A stretch of DNA of 57,056 bases from Nephromyces sp. MM_2019 (lineage: Eukaryota; Apicomplexa; Aconoidasida; Nephromycida). The DNA is taken from the NCBI GenBank assembly GCA_015657535.1, contig JADHZB010002092.1, positions 1 to 57,056 of the forward strand. The letters run 5' to 3'. The position numbers and the translations under genes were made by a program. How positions within the stretch are numbered: the first letter of the stretch is position 1; every line of letters starts with the position of its first letter. The notes below the pieces were generated by a model, which was not told the DNA's origin, made no database searches, and worked only from the letters and a program-made list of their open reading frames with translations. Positions 24,572-38,113 of the stretch are shown piece after piece.

Positions 24572-26023
24572 ATGGTAGGAATCGTGCTGTGTGTAGCACT
24601 CCTGCTCTGTGTGGGTACTCCAGCATATCCTACGTGTGCGAATTATGAGTAAGAGAACATATAATTAAGGGTAAAGGGTTCCGGTACCAGAACAAGAAAA
24701 AACCGGGTATTTCAGTTTATTAATAATACATCCTTTAGGTCTTTTGTAATATGCATTTTTAGTTTACCAATAATATTGCTTTGGATTGTTTTACTTGAAA
24801 CCGATATCCCTGGTTCTTTTTAAAACTTCGATAGGCATGAATATTGTTTTAAAGTGGAGGAAACAGGAGATTTCGTGATACCGATCAGAAGAGGGTTATT
24901 TTAAATATAAAAATAAAGATACTAATTTTACAATTTAGTATATAAATTAATCTACAAAACTAAGTTTGCACACCATTCTATAAAAATTCAATACTGATCA
25001 TTTCAATGTGTGCCGCACTAGAGAAAGTTGAAGGAAGCTTTCTCGTGTATCAGCTAATATAATATCATCCTATTTAAATCTCAATCTCATGAGATGTGTA
25101 GGCGGAACTCGCCCTAGCACAAATGATCGCGTATTTTCCAGAGATTGCGGTTTTTCGTGGAATGGCTTCAATCCCAACTAATTTCAAAATACCTCCTGTA
25201 ATAGGGCAATTAATATTTTGAGAGTTTTTAAATGCATGCTATTATTTATAGGTATATTTGCGCTATCATGTATACGAGTGACAGCATATCTAATATCGCT
25301 GGCTAAGAGCGCAATAATGTGTTCCTGTCCCCTCGAAAGAAATAACCCAAAAAGCAAATTTCTCGGCTTAATTTATCCTATTTTAGGCAGGTGCCTTCCC
25401 TACTAGAGCTAAGAAACATGTTTTCATTGAATCTGCATTTTCCGATGCGTTCTGCGCACTTGTCTTTGCTTGACATACTTGATCTACTTCATTACAGAAA
25501 CTCACAGGGTTCATTAATATAGGATTGAGGTCAGGGCAAGCAAGGGACAAGGTAATAATTCACGAGACAATCAACGTCGTTAGCTTCTTCCTCATTTACT
25601 TTGGAATCACGTCATACTAAATTGCTACGTTTACTTGTAACTAACATGTCCAACATGCTACCCGCAGGCCAATGAATACTCTATCCACAAAATGGATCGA
25701 AGCACCGGCCCCTCTCAGCCCTGGCCTTCATCCAATGGTAATGAGATATTTTATCGAGTTCTGTAGCTAAATTTATATTTTTCCATCGTGTTTATGCATT
25801 GATATCTTCCTGGCTCTAAATTCTCGCGGTATGGTTCCACGCCCAGACTCCTTTAATAAAAGATCCCTTGCTTTGCCTAGTACTATAACTGCTTCAGTAT
25901 ATTTTTAATTGCCTATATTATGAATCCATCAGTATATTGATGTCTGCTGTTGGTATTTTTTACAAGAAATTATACTTTTTCCCAGCCAATAGCACTTCCC
26001 TTGGGGATCTCCGCGGTTCATAA
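24572..26023 (+). CDS. Predicted secreted or membrane protein, function unknown (multi-exon, middle uncertain)
   Basis: Start ATG at 24572 opens a classic signal peptide (MVGIVLCVALLLCVG, then TPAYPTCANY) in exon 24572-24648, ending at a GTAAGA donor in phase 2. A phase-compatible exon begins at 25094 (CVGGTRPSTNDRVFSRDCGF); its end is unsure. The 3' end is firm: exon 25498-25551 (KLTGFINIGLRSGQARDK), exon 25668-25737 (ANEYSIHKMDRSTGPSQPWP), exon 25986-26023 (ANSTSLGDLRGS, TAA), phases 0, 0 and 1 matching. Between them a hydrophobic frame at 25218-25406 may hold a membrane segment. I do not recognise the family. It could be two genes: the link between the signal peptide and the 3' exons is inferred only from strand and spacing. 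Confidence 0.5.
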
Positions 26024-26759
26024 CGATAGTATGACATTCGGAGGCTGATACCCAGCATCTCTAATGAAATTCGGGGGACTATTCCATTTCAGGAGTCAAA
26101 TAACTTTTTTTTGCTTATATATATATATATCCGTCTAAAAATTCAAACCTGCGTGTCCACTCTTAATGCCACACACTTCAAGTTCTAGATGAATTTTTTC
26201 TGCTAGCATAAACCTTCACTTTCTCAAAAATATGACTCTTTAGCTCGCGGTTAAGCATGCAAAATATATGGTGAGTCACGTCAATAATATCATGGCAAGA
26301 ATATTATGTTTTTGAGTAATCGAGTGGCATTAAGCTATACATCAGCTTTTGCTTTCAGAGCCTTCGCAGAAATTTTGTTCTGCAGAATAGGTATTCGTGT
26401 ACCAAATCTCTCTTTCATGCCCAGGCAAGAATTCTCACGAGGAAAATTTTTTGAAAAATAGATTCTCTGGTTTTTTTAGCAGGTACATAAAATGCTAACT
26501 TCCCCCTATAAAATTTGATAAATTTAGGTAATTTTTTTTTTTAGTACATTGTAAAATAGCTCAAGCTATGGGTTAATTTTATGCTAATGTTGACAAGTTC
26601 ATACTCGGCAGCAGTGAGTCGTACTTCTCAAGCAAAAATTCTACAACTATCTCGCGAAGTAGGCACACATGTGCTCCTCCCTTTGATATTATCCACATCA
26701 GAGTAATTTCCTTCATATGCCATTTAATACTATCCTATCTGAATTGAGGGCACGTCTTG
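26024..26759. other. Convergent intergenic gap
   Basis: Lies between the 3' end of the + strand gene at 26023 and the stop of the - strand Nudix gene at 26760. AT-rich, with a (TA)n run at about 26118-26131; no supported gene or RNA. Confidence 0.6.
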
Positions 26760-29700
26760 TCACCACATTTGCTTCATTTCTTGCACTTTTTGAAGAGCTA
26801 GCATCGAAAGCATCATACCTGTCCCAGTCATCTTTCCTGAGCATACCAATTTCATTAAAGCCTCTGGAGAAACATTGGAAATCGGTCTCAGCACCTCCTC
26901 ATCATCCTTTTTACGAAGAGAGGGACTTCTCGCGCAACAAGTGGGATCCACAAGAAGGAAAGGGTAGAAGCACTGTGTGGAATATTTTGAACCAAAGATA
27001 TACGTAGCTTTGTCTGTCATTAAAGGTATTAGCTGGCCACCCCTCTGCAGCAACACAAATCATAACAGCGCGATATCCTCAGATGCACCTATTAGCAGTA
27101 AACAATAAAACGAGATACAGCTAATATTCCAAAAAATTACCCTTATTCCGTATTATTGGCATGCCCACACAAAATACTGGTACCAGGTGCACATCGTTAC
27201 CTCCCTATACATTGTGAAAAACCTTCTGTATATTTACGCCATGCTATCGAAATGGCCAACTTAAGACTCTAATATATGCTATATTATTGATGTTGCTATT
27301 TTTTTCGAATTATCCGCAGATATATGAGAGGCAACTTTTTTCTACTCCAATAACAAAAAAACAAACGAATATCGTCATGTGTTGCACTGGCGACTAGACG
27401 GTAAATCAAAAAACTCAAGGTCTTCCTCTGACTTTACTGAAGCTTACGCAAGGAAGGAGTTCTTACCAGGAAATTTTCGTGCCATTATTTGCATTCAATA
27501 GCCATAAATCATATCTGATTAATTCGTTGCATGTTTCAATTATCATGGTGCTAGTTGTTGCAACACGATGTTGGTATCTTGGATGAAACCTAATGCTTCC
27601 CTACAGATTGTTTTTTTAATTTACTCCCCGATTAGGCCCCCTCAATTCATTATCGTAGGAATATTGTTTAAAATTTAAATACTTAATCCCTTAGCTCACA
27701 GCTGCTATCTAGTAAGTTTACCCATACTTAATCCACCCACTTGCAGCTACAACCCCGTGCACATACTAATACGCAATGTAAGGAGATTCTTGTTGATAGC
27801 TTTGCAGAAGCTCTGCACTGCAATTGCCATGTCACTGGAGCAGTCAATTCTTGTAGTTAAAAGTTCTCTGAAATATTTAAGAATAAAGAGAAGCATAATC
27901 CGATCAAACTGAAGGAGCAACACTATCACTCAAACTACGCGATAGTAATCCTTATTCTTTAGGGTATAGCACGCACTGTATTACTATAGCTCATACAGTG
28001 TCACACGGATATTAACAGTTAGAAATAAGCTTAGTGCAGCAATTCAATGCTTAATCTACCAAAAGCTTCACCTGGTTTGCATGCTTGCAAATGAAAAGCA
28101 CACCCAACAGCAGATCGTAACTATAAATTTTTGACCCACCTACCAAATTAGCTTCTTCCTCTGTTTCGAACCTTGCGCATTCTTCAACGGAGGAATGCTT
28201 TGATTCAAACAATCCAGCAACTACCGAATACATTATCCTATTGGGGCCCGGGCAATATTCCTGGCAGCAAACGGATCCCAAATAGTCATATGTAAACGAA
28301 CTCTAGTCTGCTTTGCAGTCGGTGAATATGAAATAATCGCTTTGATATTCCAGAAGCTACTTCTACCACTTCAGCAAGAAAACCTTTGCTGTCTGAGATA
28401 ACAGCACTGCACCGGAATATGTAGTGGATCTCACTGTAACGCGTGGAAATTTGCTTACACAAAATAAATTACTGAAAATTTCCCATATTTGAGAGTATCA
28501 GCTATAGGAGTAGATAGATAACTAAGCCTCGAATATACCAGCGGATTAACCAGGCATAAGAATAATTTTCCAAAAACCCAAAAAACTGTAGGGCTGCTAC
28601 TAGCCAGAGAAGCATCTAACCTATGAGCTTTCTCATGGCTGACACATGCATTGCCCTTTCTGGCATTCTGATCTCATTTCTTCTAGAAGGTCCAGCTGCT
28701 TGCATCAAGTCCAAAGCTAAAACAACTCATTTATTCTATAAGTACTGCATGAAAGAATATATGCAAATACATGCAAGCTAATAGTAGGCTACCTGAATAA
28801 ATGCATCTGAAGTAGAAGTCGGTAGTAGCTTATCAAGATTTGCTTTTTTTGGCTACCTTAAAACCATAAAAATATAAGGCATGCAAATACAACCGTTAGT
28901 CTCGTCATTCAGACGCATGACACAGAAGGGAAAAAAGCAAACAAGCATTTTGATAATACCCAGCATCAAGAATTTTTGATTGGCGTAGAACGGGCGCTGC
29001 AATTAACAACGTAATGTAACAAAAATCATTTGAAAAATATACTTAACATAGGTGCTATAAGCAAAAAAATCGATTACCTCAGCTACTTTGCCATGACATG
29101 TAAAGAAGCAACATAACGATTTTTTTCTTGAAAAAATGACAATATAATTCTCTCCTGCTTATATGATACTACCATTCTTAGAGATTCGTTGGATCACATA
29201 ACTACGTAAGAAATAAAACTACCAGCAATACCCTCAATACTTATTAAACCTGCAATATTGTGAAGGTCTTCGATTTGGTAGCCCAAGGCATGATCAAGAC
29301 AGCTTTTCCTCCTTCGAACACATCGAAAGTATACGAACTGCGATCGCCAAGTTCTACCTTACGCTTTCTCACTGTCAGACACAAAACAAACAAGCATCTG
29401 GGAATGATGAATCCAAGCCGAGAGTTACAGGGTAACATAATATATATAAAAGCTTGGTGATCAAAGCATACGAGTCACATGCATGAATAGTTAGGCATAG
29501 ATGGGGTGAGAATCAATAAAAAAACTTTTTACACCGGTTCTATAAGAGTTACACGAGTGGCAATGCAGCTACCTAACCATGTCTTTCAGTAATATTAACT
29601 ATAGGAACGCATCAGCATATTTTCGGCTATATTCCTATAGTACTATTATATATAAAGTAAGATAAAAATATAACTATACACCAGTTCAAGACAAGGTTAT

Positions 29701-30581
29701 ACCAAACAATATCCGCATATTTCCCAGGGCAACACAAAAAAGAATACGTAAATCATTCTGCATGCCGCTTCCAGAAATTCTATGCCTTATATGTCCAACC
29801 ATCGTGTTGCCAAGAAGAATGGAACTTCCTTAGAGCAAGGAGAGCCACGTGGAAGTTACACAGGTAGCATCAAAACGAGAAACCAAAAGCAGGGTCGCAT
29901 ATTAAAGAAAAATTGTGCTTTATCTTGAAGGTAATTAAATGGGTGCGCGAAAATTTTTTACTTTTTTCCGGGAAAGCGGTTGTTTCGTCTGAAGCCAAAA
30001 ATTAGTACTAAGCAATTTAATGTGCAGGCGAAGGTGCAAGTACTCAAAAGCTTCGTATGACACTTATTTCTGTAAGGCAACCCGCCACAAGTCATTTAGC
30101 AGGCCCACATAAAGATAATCATGACACAGCAATGCCACAATACGAACGCAGACTCAAAAACCAAATAACCCTTTAATATTTTACTGCAGATAATTGGGAT
30201 ACTGGTAACCACTCACGGGCTACCTAAAAAAGGATTACTACGGCGATGCGATGCAAGCTTAAGTGCATCATTTGGGCATAATCAAGGCATAAACTTATGG
30301 TTGGAACACTGCTAAGAATATTTTTCATCGCGTTAAGGATAGTATCCGTCTAATGTATTACAGCTCCCGACAAGCATACCGGTGCTCCATCCTTTATAAG
30401 CAACCCATTCATCAATAATCTTCAAGGAACCGATACGCTGCTCGGAGCCTTGCGTCGTACGTGCATTAACTGACTTGTACTGTGCCGCGGTTTCTGTGGA
30501 AAATGGGTAATATTTTCGGGACCAGAGTTTCGTGCACTTTGGCAATACACCATTGCATCTGCTCAAGATACCGTGAGCCAT
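26760..30581 (-). CDS. Nudix hydrolase, probably mitochondrial (complete, 4 exons, 237 aa)
   Basis: Exons on the - strand: 30581-30380, 29371-29250, 28260-28144, 27032-26760; phases 1, 0 and 0 match and the total is 714 nt with a TGA stop. Residues 1-40 (MAHGILSRC..., WSRKYYPFSTETA) look like a mitochondrial presequence. Exon 2 gives the first Nudix strands (FDVFEGGKAVLIMPW, FTILQ). Exon 3 is the core: EYCPGPNRIMYSVVAGLFE then KHSSVEECARFETEEEANL (residues 109-147), a variant Nudix box with catalytic-type glutamates at about 140 and 142-144. The usual Arg before the first Glu is Phe, and the usual Gly is Asn. Exon 4 supplies FGSKYSTQCFYPFLLVDP and DEEV...VSPEALMKLV, typical of ADP-ribose/ADP-sugar pyrophosphatase-type members. 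Substrate is unknown. The donor after ANL is GTAGGT; reading through it gives a worse match. Confidence 0.82.
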
Positions 30582-31892
30582 ATTGAAAAGTCGAGATATT
30601 ACGTCTGCAGGCCAAAATAACGATGGGCAATGGCTTACTTTACCGCACACAAGCAGTCATGAGACTAATAAATGGCTCCTGTGCTCCTCATGTAATGCCC
30701 AAGAACCAACCACACGACTCTACCACTAATACAATACCACTTATATTTAATGTGAATTTGGCCTCAAAAGGTGAAATAGGGGGGGAATTCGTTGCAGCAC
30801 GAGGGATATGCATAGCTATCATACAAGAAGTAATAACGTTGCCAGGAACCATGCTAAGCTATGATTCTTTGACAATGGCATACAAAATTACTTAATTCGA
30901 ATATCCCAAGCGATATCTCTATCCTCATGCCTTCCGGGTCTTCTTTTCTGACGGCATTTGCTTCGCGTGTCCACGCCGCAGCAGGCACTGATTTTTAAAT
31001 TCTGCCAGCGAGAAATGACGGCGCCAAACTAAGTGGAATAGCAACTAAAATGATTACTCAAAGCTTTTAGATTTTGTGGAGCCACTTATGGTGGGTCTTT
31101 TATCCACTAGATACATCCACCAAATGCATTTTAAAGAAGCCTAAAAACCCAGAAAGATTGCAGAGGCTTAAATGGCACAGGGAGCATGCTACATAACAAA
31201 AAGCTTTCGAGATTCTGATGATATTGGTTTCTCGTTAGCTTATCGCCGTTTGGGCATAATTACGCACAAGTTTCACCTCAGGATAGTAAATAGCTCTTTC
31301 CATGCCCTTTTAGGTATCTGATCTACTGAAATTTGTTTACCGCAGTAAACTTTGCCTAACGCAGATATACATGTTTTCCCAAAGGAATAATTTGGGGGTT
31401 GTGTTGATTTTTTGTGCGATTTCATCAGCACAATTATATGGACAACGCGCAATCCCTCCGAAATGTTACTCTCAACAATCAGCTTGCTAACGGATATCTC
31501 AGAAGCATGCATATATCTCCAATAATGAACTTGGATTTCTCTGTCGCTATTTCATAAACTACGTAAAGCTAACTTTTCTACCTTGCAAAAAACCTCTCCC
31601 TAAAAGGACTAGCGCTAAGCTAGATGCATAAACTCTGCGTATTTCCCAAAAAGTGTTTTTTCAAAAACCCAGGTAAATTTCACGCCTTTCTTAAGTTTAG
31701 AATAGGCAAAATGTAGCAAATGCTGTGAAACTGCATTTCGCTGCTCCAAGTTGCCAACCGACATAATAATATGCCCTTTAGTACTGTGGAACGCAAAGTG
31801 AAGCGGATATAAGTAACTATTTTACTAAATAGAATCACCGTTCGCTCTGCAAAAAGCTAGAATAGCGCTTTTATCAATTTTACTTTTCCCAG
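30582..31892. promoter_or_regulatory. Divergent intergenic region between Nudix and coiled-coil genes
   Basis: The Nudix gene leaves to the left and the next gene to the right, so promoters of both should lie here; no motif is recognisable. A - strand frame at 31273-31512 (ends KRAWKELFTIL) and a tiny + strand exon-like piece at about 31783-31813 (YCGTQSEADI) are coding-like but unassigned. Confidence 0.4.
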
Positions 31893-34800
31893 ATGTTTAA
31901 AGCCATAGATGCGTTTGTGTATACCTTCAGGATCCAGCGAGAATGCTTACTCCACCTAATTCAACATGAATTTAACAATAATTCATTCGTTGTTCAATTT
32001 AGAAGTAATGTTTTAAGTAAAATTTATACCCCCTTCGAGAGCTTGGGGGGGATGCTCCTCGAATGTTTCAAACTAAATTTTAAGATTCACAAAGAGCGCT
32101 TACAGTGAAAAATGAAAATTATTTTTAAAATCGTAGTTTTCATGTTGAAAATCTTGAGACCGCGAGTTAACCTGCTCAGTTACAAATCCCAACTTAAAAT
32201 ACGCATTAAGTTGCGATATCTTTATCAACCGTCTAGCCCTTGGTGAGAATTTATACATACTGCGAACAAATAATTTTTTTGTAGTGAATTGATATTCATT
32301 AGGCTACCGAAGAAAAAATAGCAAGATTCTTCTAGGTAGTAACACATTAGCACTGGGCTAAACTTAGCGTAGAGTTTTTGATTTGGTACCTCCAGCCCGG
32401 GTCCGTAGATATATGACACCTTTATATCAGCTTATAAAATCTTCAAGTGCAGAAATTGGATATCTAAAATGTAAGTTAATTACCTTTTTCAATTGCAACC
32501 GATGTAGCAGCTATATAATCGCTATACAAAATGAGGTAAATACTACTATACCCAATGCTTCCTTCTGGGTTATATTTTTGATTTTTTTTTATTTTACGAC
32601 TTTAACTTTAAAATAATAGGTTTAGTTTCTGTATATTTTGTCCAAACTTACGCTAGCAGCTAGCGTGTGTAGTCTGCTTTTAAATATATTGCAAGGATCC
32701 GAGATGCAACACTTTTATTGAAGTTTAGCTGAGCAACATAAGGCGAGAACTATTTTTATGGTTAACTTCACTGGGCTCATGGTATTTATACGCTGATAGT
32801 GCCTGCTGTTTCCTGCTCATTTACAGCACTTTGTATCCCTTGTAAGGAAAATGTGGTAACGGCAGCTTCAGCGAAGGCTAGAATGTGCTGAAAGACAGTT
32901 TTATGTTGCACTTCAGGATTATCGGCTTGTTTCCAATGGAGTATATTACTCAATTCATGAATCGTAGGTCAGCCAGGCTATTGTGAAGAACAGTTTTTGC
33001 TGTATTGGAACATATATGGCTCATGCGTCATAGTCGTGAGCTTTCGCTGCACCCTCACATTCCCCATATAGTGCTTCTAATGCTCAACCAGTACAATGAC
33101 CATTTGCAGCCTGTACGGTTGCTCGCTGATTCGCAGGCTTACATCCTAACTCAATTATATAAAACTAGGAATATTGCGTATTCGCCTTCTAAAGATCCAC
33201 AATAAACACTTCGCTACCCAATACATTTGCGGGTGGAAATAACTCTATTTTTACTACGTCGCATGAATGCAAAAAAAATGTAACATGGGGATTTGGCAGT
33301 AGGTACATTGAACTAGACCTGAGGTAATTGGTGACGTAATCTTTGTTGCCCCCCTCACTGCATGCTGTACATACGCTCGGCCACCAATAATTTAGGGCTA
33401 GCCAAGACCAACACCTAAGAGAAATCACGCTTGGCAAAATTAGGAATCCTGCTTTTATCACGATAGTTTGGGACCCAGATTTAGTTTAATAGCTTGCATT
33501 ACCATACATCAAACACTGTATTTTGGGCGATTTTTAAACTAGTGGCTTAACCCCCCATTGAAGCAAAATTATTTTTCAATAGCCAATAAGAAACTTTTCA
33601 AGCGCGCCTTGCGGGCTCCGGAATATTGGACTAGCTAAGGAGTCTTTAATGGCGTGCATCGGCGTTGCGCTCAAAGGGTTGTTAGACAGCATTAAGGAGC
33701 TAAAGCACGAATAGTAAGAACAATTTTTGGAGAGAAGCACAGAATGAAGCGGCCACCTGAGGAAACTCAGCACTCTTTATATAAGCAGGTTATGTAAAAA
33801 AATTTCGTTTATTGCCTTATTTTTAAAAAGATAAAATACCGGATCTTCAGGCATTATTAGTGCAAGTTAAGCGGTTACTCTCCGAGCGAAACGAGACTAA
33901 TGAAGGCATCACGGAGAGAAAACACCAAAATGATAATTACGAGCTCACTCAAAACAATTTTTCCCAGAAGAAAAATTCCCCCAAGACTACGCATAAAAGG
34001 TATGAAAAAGTAAGCAAGCAAGATTCGTGACTGTTTAGCTACAATGAAATTTAATCCTCCAGCTATCCAAAAGTATATAAATACTGTCTTTGATACAGGA
34101 AAATTACAGTCTGTAGCAGTGCAGAATGCTGCCTATAAAACTACACTGCCTTCTTCATGCATTAAGCCTATTTTGTTTTACTTAACAGATATTCAGCTGG
34201 TTATTTTAAAGTAGTTCCCTATCATAAACTCGAATAGAAAGCTTTGAATGCACGAAACGTTCACGATGATATCGTCCACTACTTGTGAGATATTGAAATA
34301 TGCTAATGGTTTCTAGGGAGGAGCAAGAATCTCAGAAATACCGCGAAGTTATGAAAAGCACCGAAGGAGGAGGTAACGAATGGGTTTAGTTGGACACAGA
34401 GTTCAAAAATCATAGTTTTTGAGGGTTCTCAGAGCAAAGTAACTCAAAAGATGAAGCCGCAGCAGCAGAATGTAAGCGATTGTTACTACGAACTTCTGAG
34501 TGGCCAGTTATGATTCCTTTGTTTTAGGCAAGGGCATGCCCAATAGCAACGCGCTATCTGGTGACGCAATAGCTGAAAAATGCTACCAATTGAGCAGAAA
34601 AAGAATTTATTCTAACACGCAGGTTTATTTTTAAGTGGTAGCGCAGTTAACAAAACAAAATTTAGTACAGCTGCAGGATTTAGAAGCTAGCGTCAGAACC
34701 TTGAACTCGGAATCTTATCGGTGTCGTTTGAACACTCTGCTTTATGGAAAATCAGCTAATAGTAAGCCTCATAGAAACATTTCTGTCGGCATTTTTCTAG

Positions 34801-37800
34801 CCCTTGTAATGACTCATCAGATTTAATAAGCATTCTATCATGCAACGATGCGGATACTCCTTTAGATGCCATCCCAATGTTCATGAGGGATTGCATCGAG
34901 TTCTGCGAGTACCAAGCCACCCGAGCACATAGCGATGATGACTGTTCTGATTACTGCGGAAATTTACCCTTGGAAGTGCGACAACATATGCGGAAGATAG
35001 TTGGTATAAGCATGCAATGTTTCATACGAGCATACGCAGGGAATCCACCAAATATTTTTTTTTGTCAATTTATTCTTGTGCTGCACAGTGGCCTCTAGCA
35101 AGTCAACTCGGATCGAGAAAGTTTTTAAGAGGTGCATCAGAAATGTAGCTAAAATATTGCTTACTCATCCGCTTGAAAGTGAGTCGCTAAAAACTACTTA
35201 CTTTTTACCTCCGCAAGGCAACTATTTCCCCAAGTTTTTCGAAAATTCTTGCAGTTTCGAACTGCGGGACATGGCTTGTTCGCCCCTGTCTGAAGGAACT
35301 GCTAGTGTGCTGCGTCGACACGGGACAGTCATCGTGTTGCTATGGCACTGCTATGCGTAAGTATGGACACAGACCTCGAATACCAATACTCATTTTAATA
35401 ATTACGATTCTGATTCCACACATAAACTAACTAGTGGCAAGCACAGTCCTTGAAGTCATTAAAGAGGCCGTCTTTGATGCTCCCTCAAGGGTGGACAATT
35501 TCGTAATCCTATGCGAGGTGATCAAGACGGCGGTCGTACGCTTACATGCGGGATGCTTCACAACGGTTAGCGACGAGTTGAGCTTATTTATTAGATAGCT
35601 CGATAATAATGCCCGATACAACTTTCATCAGCTTGAGATTGAATCCAAGATTTCCGAATGGCAGGAAGCTTTAAAATTAACTGTTAGTCATGGGCAAAAA
35701 AATTGCTTCTTTTGTTACAATTGCGGGTACGAGACTTGATTAGGTAAATAACACACAAAAAAAACCAAGGATATGCACCGTGCAAATAGCAGCCGTGCAG
35801 GTAAACTGCTTTTAATTTAAACTCAGGTTCCAGTATTATTTGATTTACTATTGCGTCTCACAGGCTGCGTTATGTCAACTTGAAAGAGATGTAACATCAT
35901 TGAAGGTGCAAGCGAAAGTAAAGAAAGGTTGCTATAAACCATATATATTAGATGAAAAGCTACTGAAGTAATCAGGCCTTTGCATTAATTTTCCAAGGAT
36001 GAAATTTGTTCATTAGCATAGCCTCTATGGTTACAACATCGCATAAGCAACTAAAAATCATCCGTAGTGGTTGATATTTAATTCTGAAATATGACAAAAA
36101 GGGGAACGCAAGCCCACATCAATACATTCCTACAAATAGTCTACGGTTACCTTTTTTCGTAAACTTACGTTGTAAATCAGTATCCAATGATAGCAATCCA
36201 AGTTTTTTAATCTTATACATCGAGCAAGAACTCAATATTGGGCTATGTGTGATAGAATGCTCAGTTTTCAAGGTGTGCTATTCGCTAGCGAGCCTTATGC
36301 AGATAATTTTTATTGAGGCACCCGCAAGAATAGCAGCTGCCTTGTATATCAAAATGGGGGGATGCAGGGGCATAAGGGTACTAAACGCCATAGGTTAGCC
36401 TGTTTTTCGGTTATATTTGGGAACTTAGGGACCGTTGGCCAGATTGTAAGTAAGACACACTTGCTCGAAAACTTACCAACTGTTTTGCGCCCGCATTTAA
36501 TGAGCGAACTCCAGTCACAGGTAAGCCAGATATGCTTCCATCGCACCACCTAGGGGCTGTAGCATTTTTTCGCAGCGCTATTATTCCAATGTGGGAATAT
36601 GAAACGTTCGTATAACTTTTATTACACTTGAAGTTATTTTATTCCTACCTGCCCGATGATGGGTTCGTCAAAACTTAAGTATACGCGAAATTTTTAAACT
36701 TCGTGAAAATGGGAAAGGCAGTTTTAGCTTGGCAGTAATTGAAACAAACTATTTATTCCTCCAATAATTTTTTACCGCATGGCTGCTTGCATCCACTCAT
36801 AAATTCAGGCGGCAGGAAGTTAAGTGACGACAATTATATTTTCCGGTGTTACCAGTAGCCACTAGTTCAGGCTAGCTCCATCAGCATAATCACAAAATTT
36901 AGGCAAAGCTCTATGCTAGTCCCAACAGAAGATTCAAAGTAAAAAACTCCTATTTGGTTTTTAAGACAATACCATTAGCTTATGGTATAATTCTCCAAAT
37001 GGCTTCCTCGAACCTTTTGCAGCGAAATAGATTTGAGTACTTTTGATTTTAGTTTTAATCCTACAAACCTCGGGATCATGGTCATGATTTGTTGACATGC
37101 GTTTTGACATTTTTACCCAATTATAGCCCACGATGCAGCGTAATCGTAGTTCCCTCATTGAATACTTCAACCATGTGACACAGGAATGACAATTTTGTGG
37201 GTAATTGCTCGAAAGAAGCATACACAGTCATACGATTAGCTTAGGGAAATGGTACAAGCTACATTTGTTAACTTTGAAGGCTCATATCTGTGCCTAAGAC
37301 AGTACAGTGCCCAGCAGAATGTAGATTTCTTGCCGCACTTGAGAATCGTGAAAGCGTACTAAAAGACTAGATCCTTTAATAAAGAAGGGTCCAAGGTATC
37401 TACAACGCTGTATATATAAGTAGCTTTTCTCACAAGCTTATAAAGCTTGAAGCTCACTACTGGCGGGAAATACCTACAAGGAACTGCCACTGGCGCATCT
37501 TTTCAAGGAAAATTCCATCTCGTAGAATAGTCCACCCGGTAATCAGCGTACTCAAGATAGATAGGGTGATCCTCAATTCCCCTGGGCGATTATCGTTCTT
37601 GAGGGCTAGATCATCCCATAATGTATCCGTTCTACAATTACTAGAAGAAAGTCGAGTAATTTAATGTCCTGATTTGCAGCATCAGCAGAAAATTTTACTT
37701 TCACTCACCACAATTTTCACCATGCTGTCACAAGATATTTTTCTTTTTCCAAAGGATCTGAGATATTCTAATATAGTAGCCACAAAGCCACTATTACTCC

Positions 37801-37859
37801 GGGATGTGTTTTCATCAGGATCAGTCTTTCCATTTATAGAGGCGGCTAGGGCACGCTGA
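31893..37859 (+). CDS. Coiled-coil protein resembling the dynactin p150 (DCTN1) large-subunit domain, many small exons
   Basis: Phase-consistent exon chain: 33851-33999, 34317-34372, 34433-34471, 34636-34761, 34821-35003, 35089-35178, 35255-35356, 35435-35565, 35632-35682, 35864-35927, 36429-36520, 37680-37859 (TGA). Upstream exons are likely at 31893-~32007, ~32383-32473, 32866-32963 and 32989-~33120, but their joins are unclear. Helical blocks in order: FVYTFRIQRECLLHLIQHEF; VRRYMTPLYQLIKSSSAEIG; HIVLLMLNQYNDHLQPVRLL; QLQDLEASVRTL; IPMFMRDCIEFCEYQATR; IEKVFKRCIRNVAKILL; ASTVLEVIKEAVFDAPSRVD; EIESKISEWQEALKLT; QLERDVTSLKVQAKVKK. The order and spacing parallel the dynactin domain, which also has Cys-rich helices then KxEISEAxxLxxKL coiled coil. 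No CAP-Gly domain is visible, so either the 5' end is missed or it was lost. The gene itself is well supported; the family is a tentative call from memory. Confidence 0.5.
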
Positions 37860-38113
37860 TTGAGAACGTAGTACCAAATATCCTGCCTTGAACATTGCTC
37901 CTAATTTTATTTTATTATCCAGAGCATTGGTAACAAAAACTCACATGCGTCACTGCCTAAAATTATTCCTGGGCGGGTTATTGGAGTGATGCTACGATCC
38001 CCACAATCTCCGTAAAATAGCTTTCGGAATTCATTGTGCCGTAACTTTAGCTTCCATACCACCACAAAGAGCATAGCAAAAATATTTTCATAGCAAAAAA
38101 ATCATTGGAAGCA

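Noticed and set aside
26717..27007. 96-codon + strand frame
   Set aside because: It overlaps the last exon of the Nudix gene on the opposite strand, which joins in phase and has clear family motifs.
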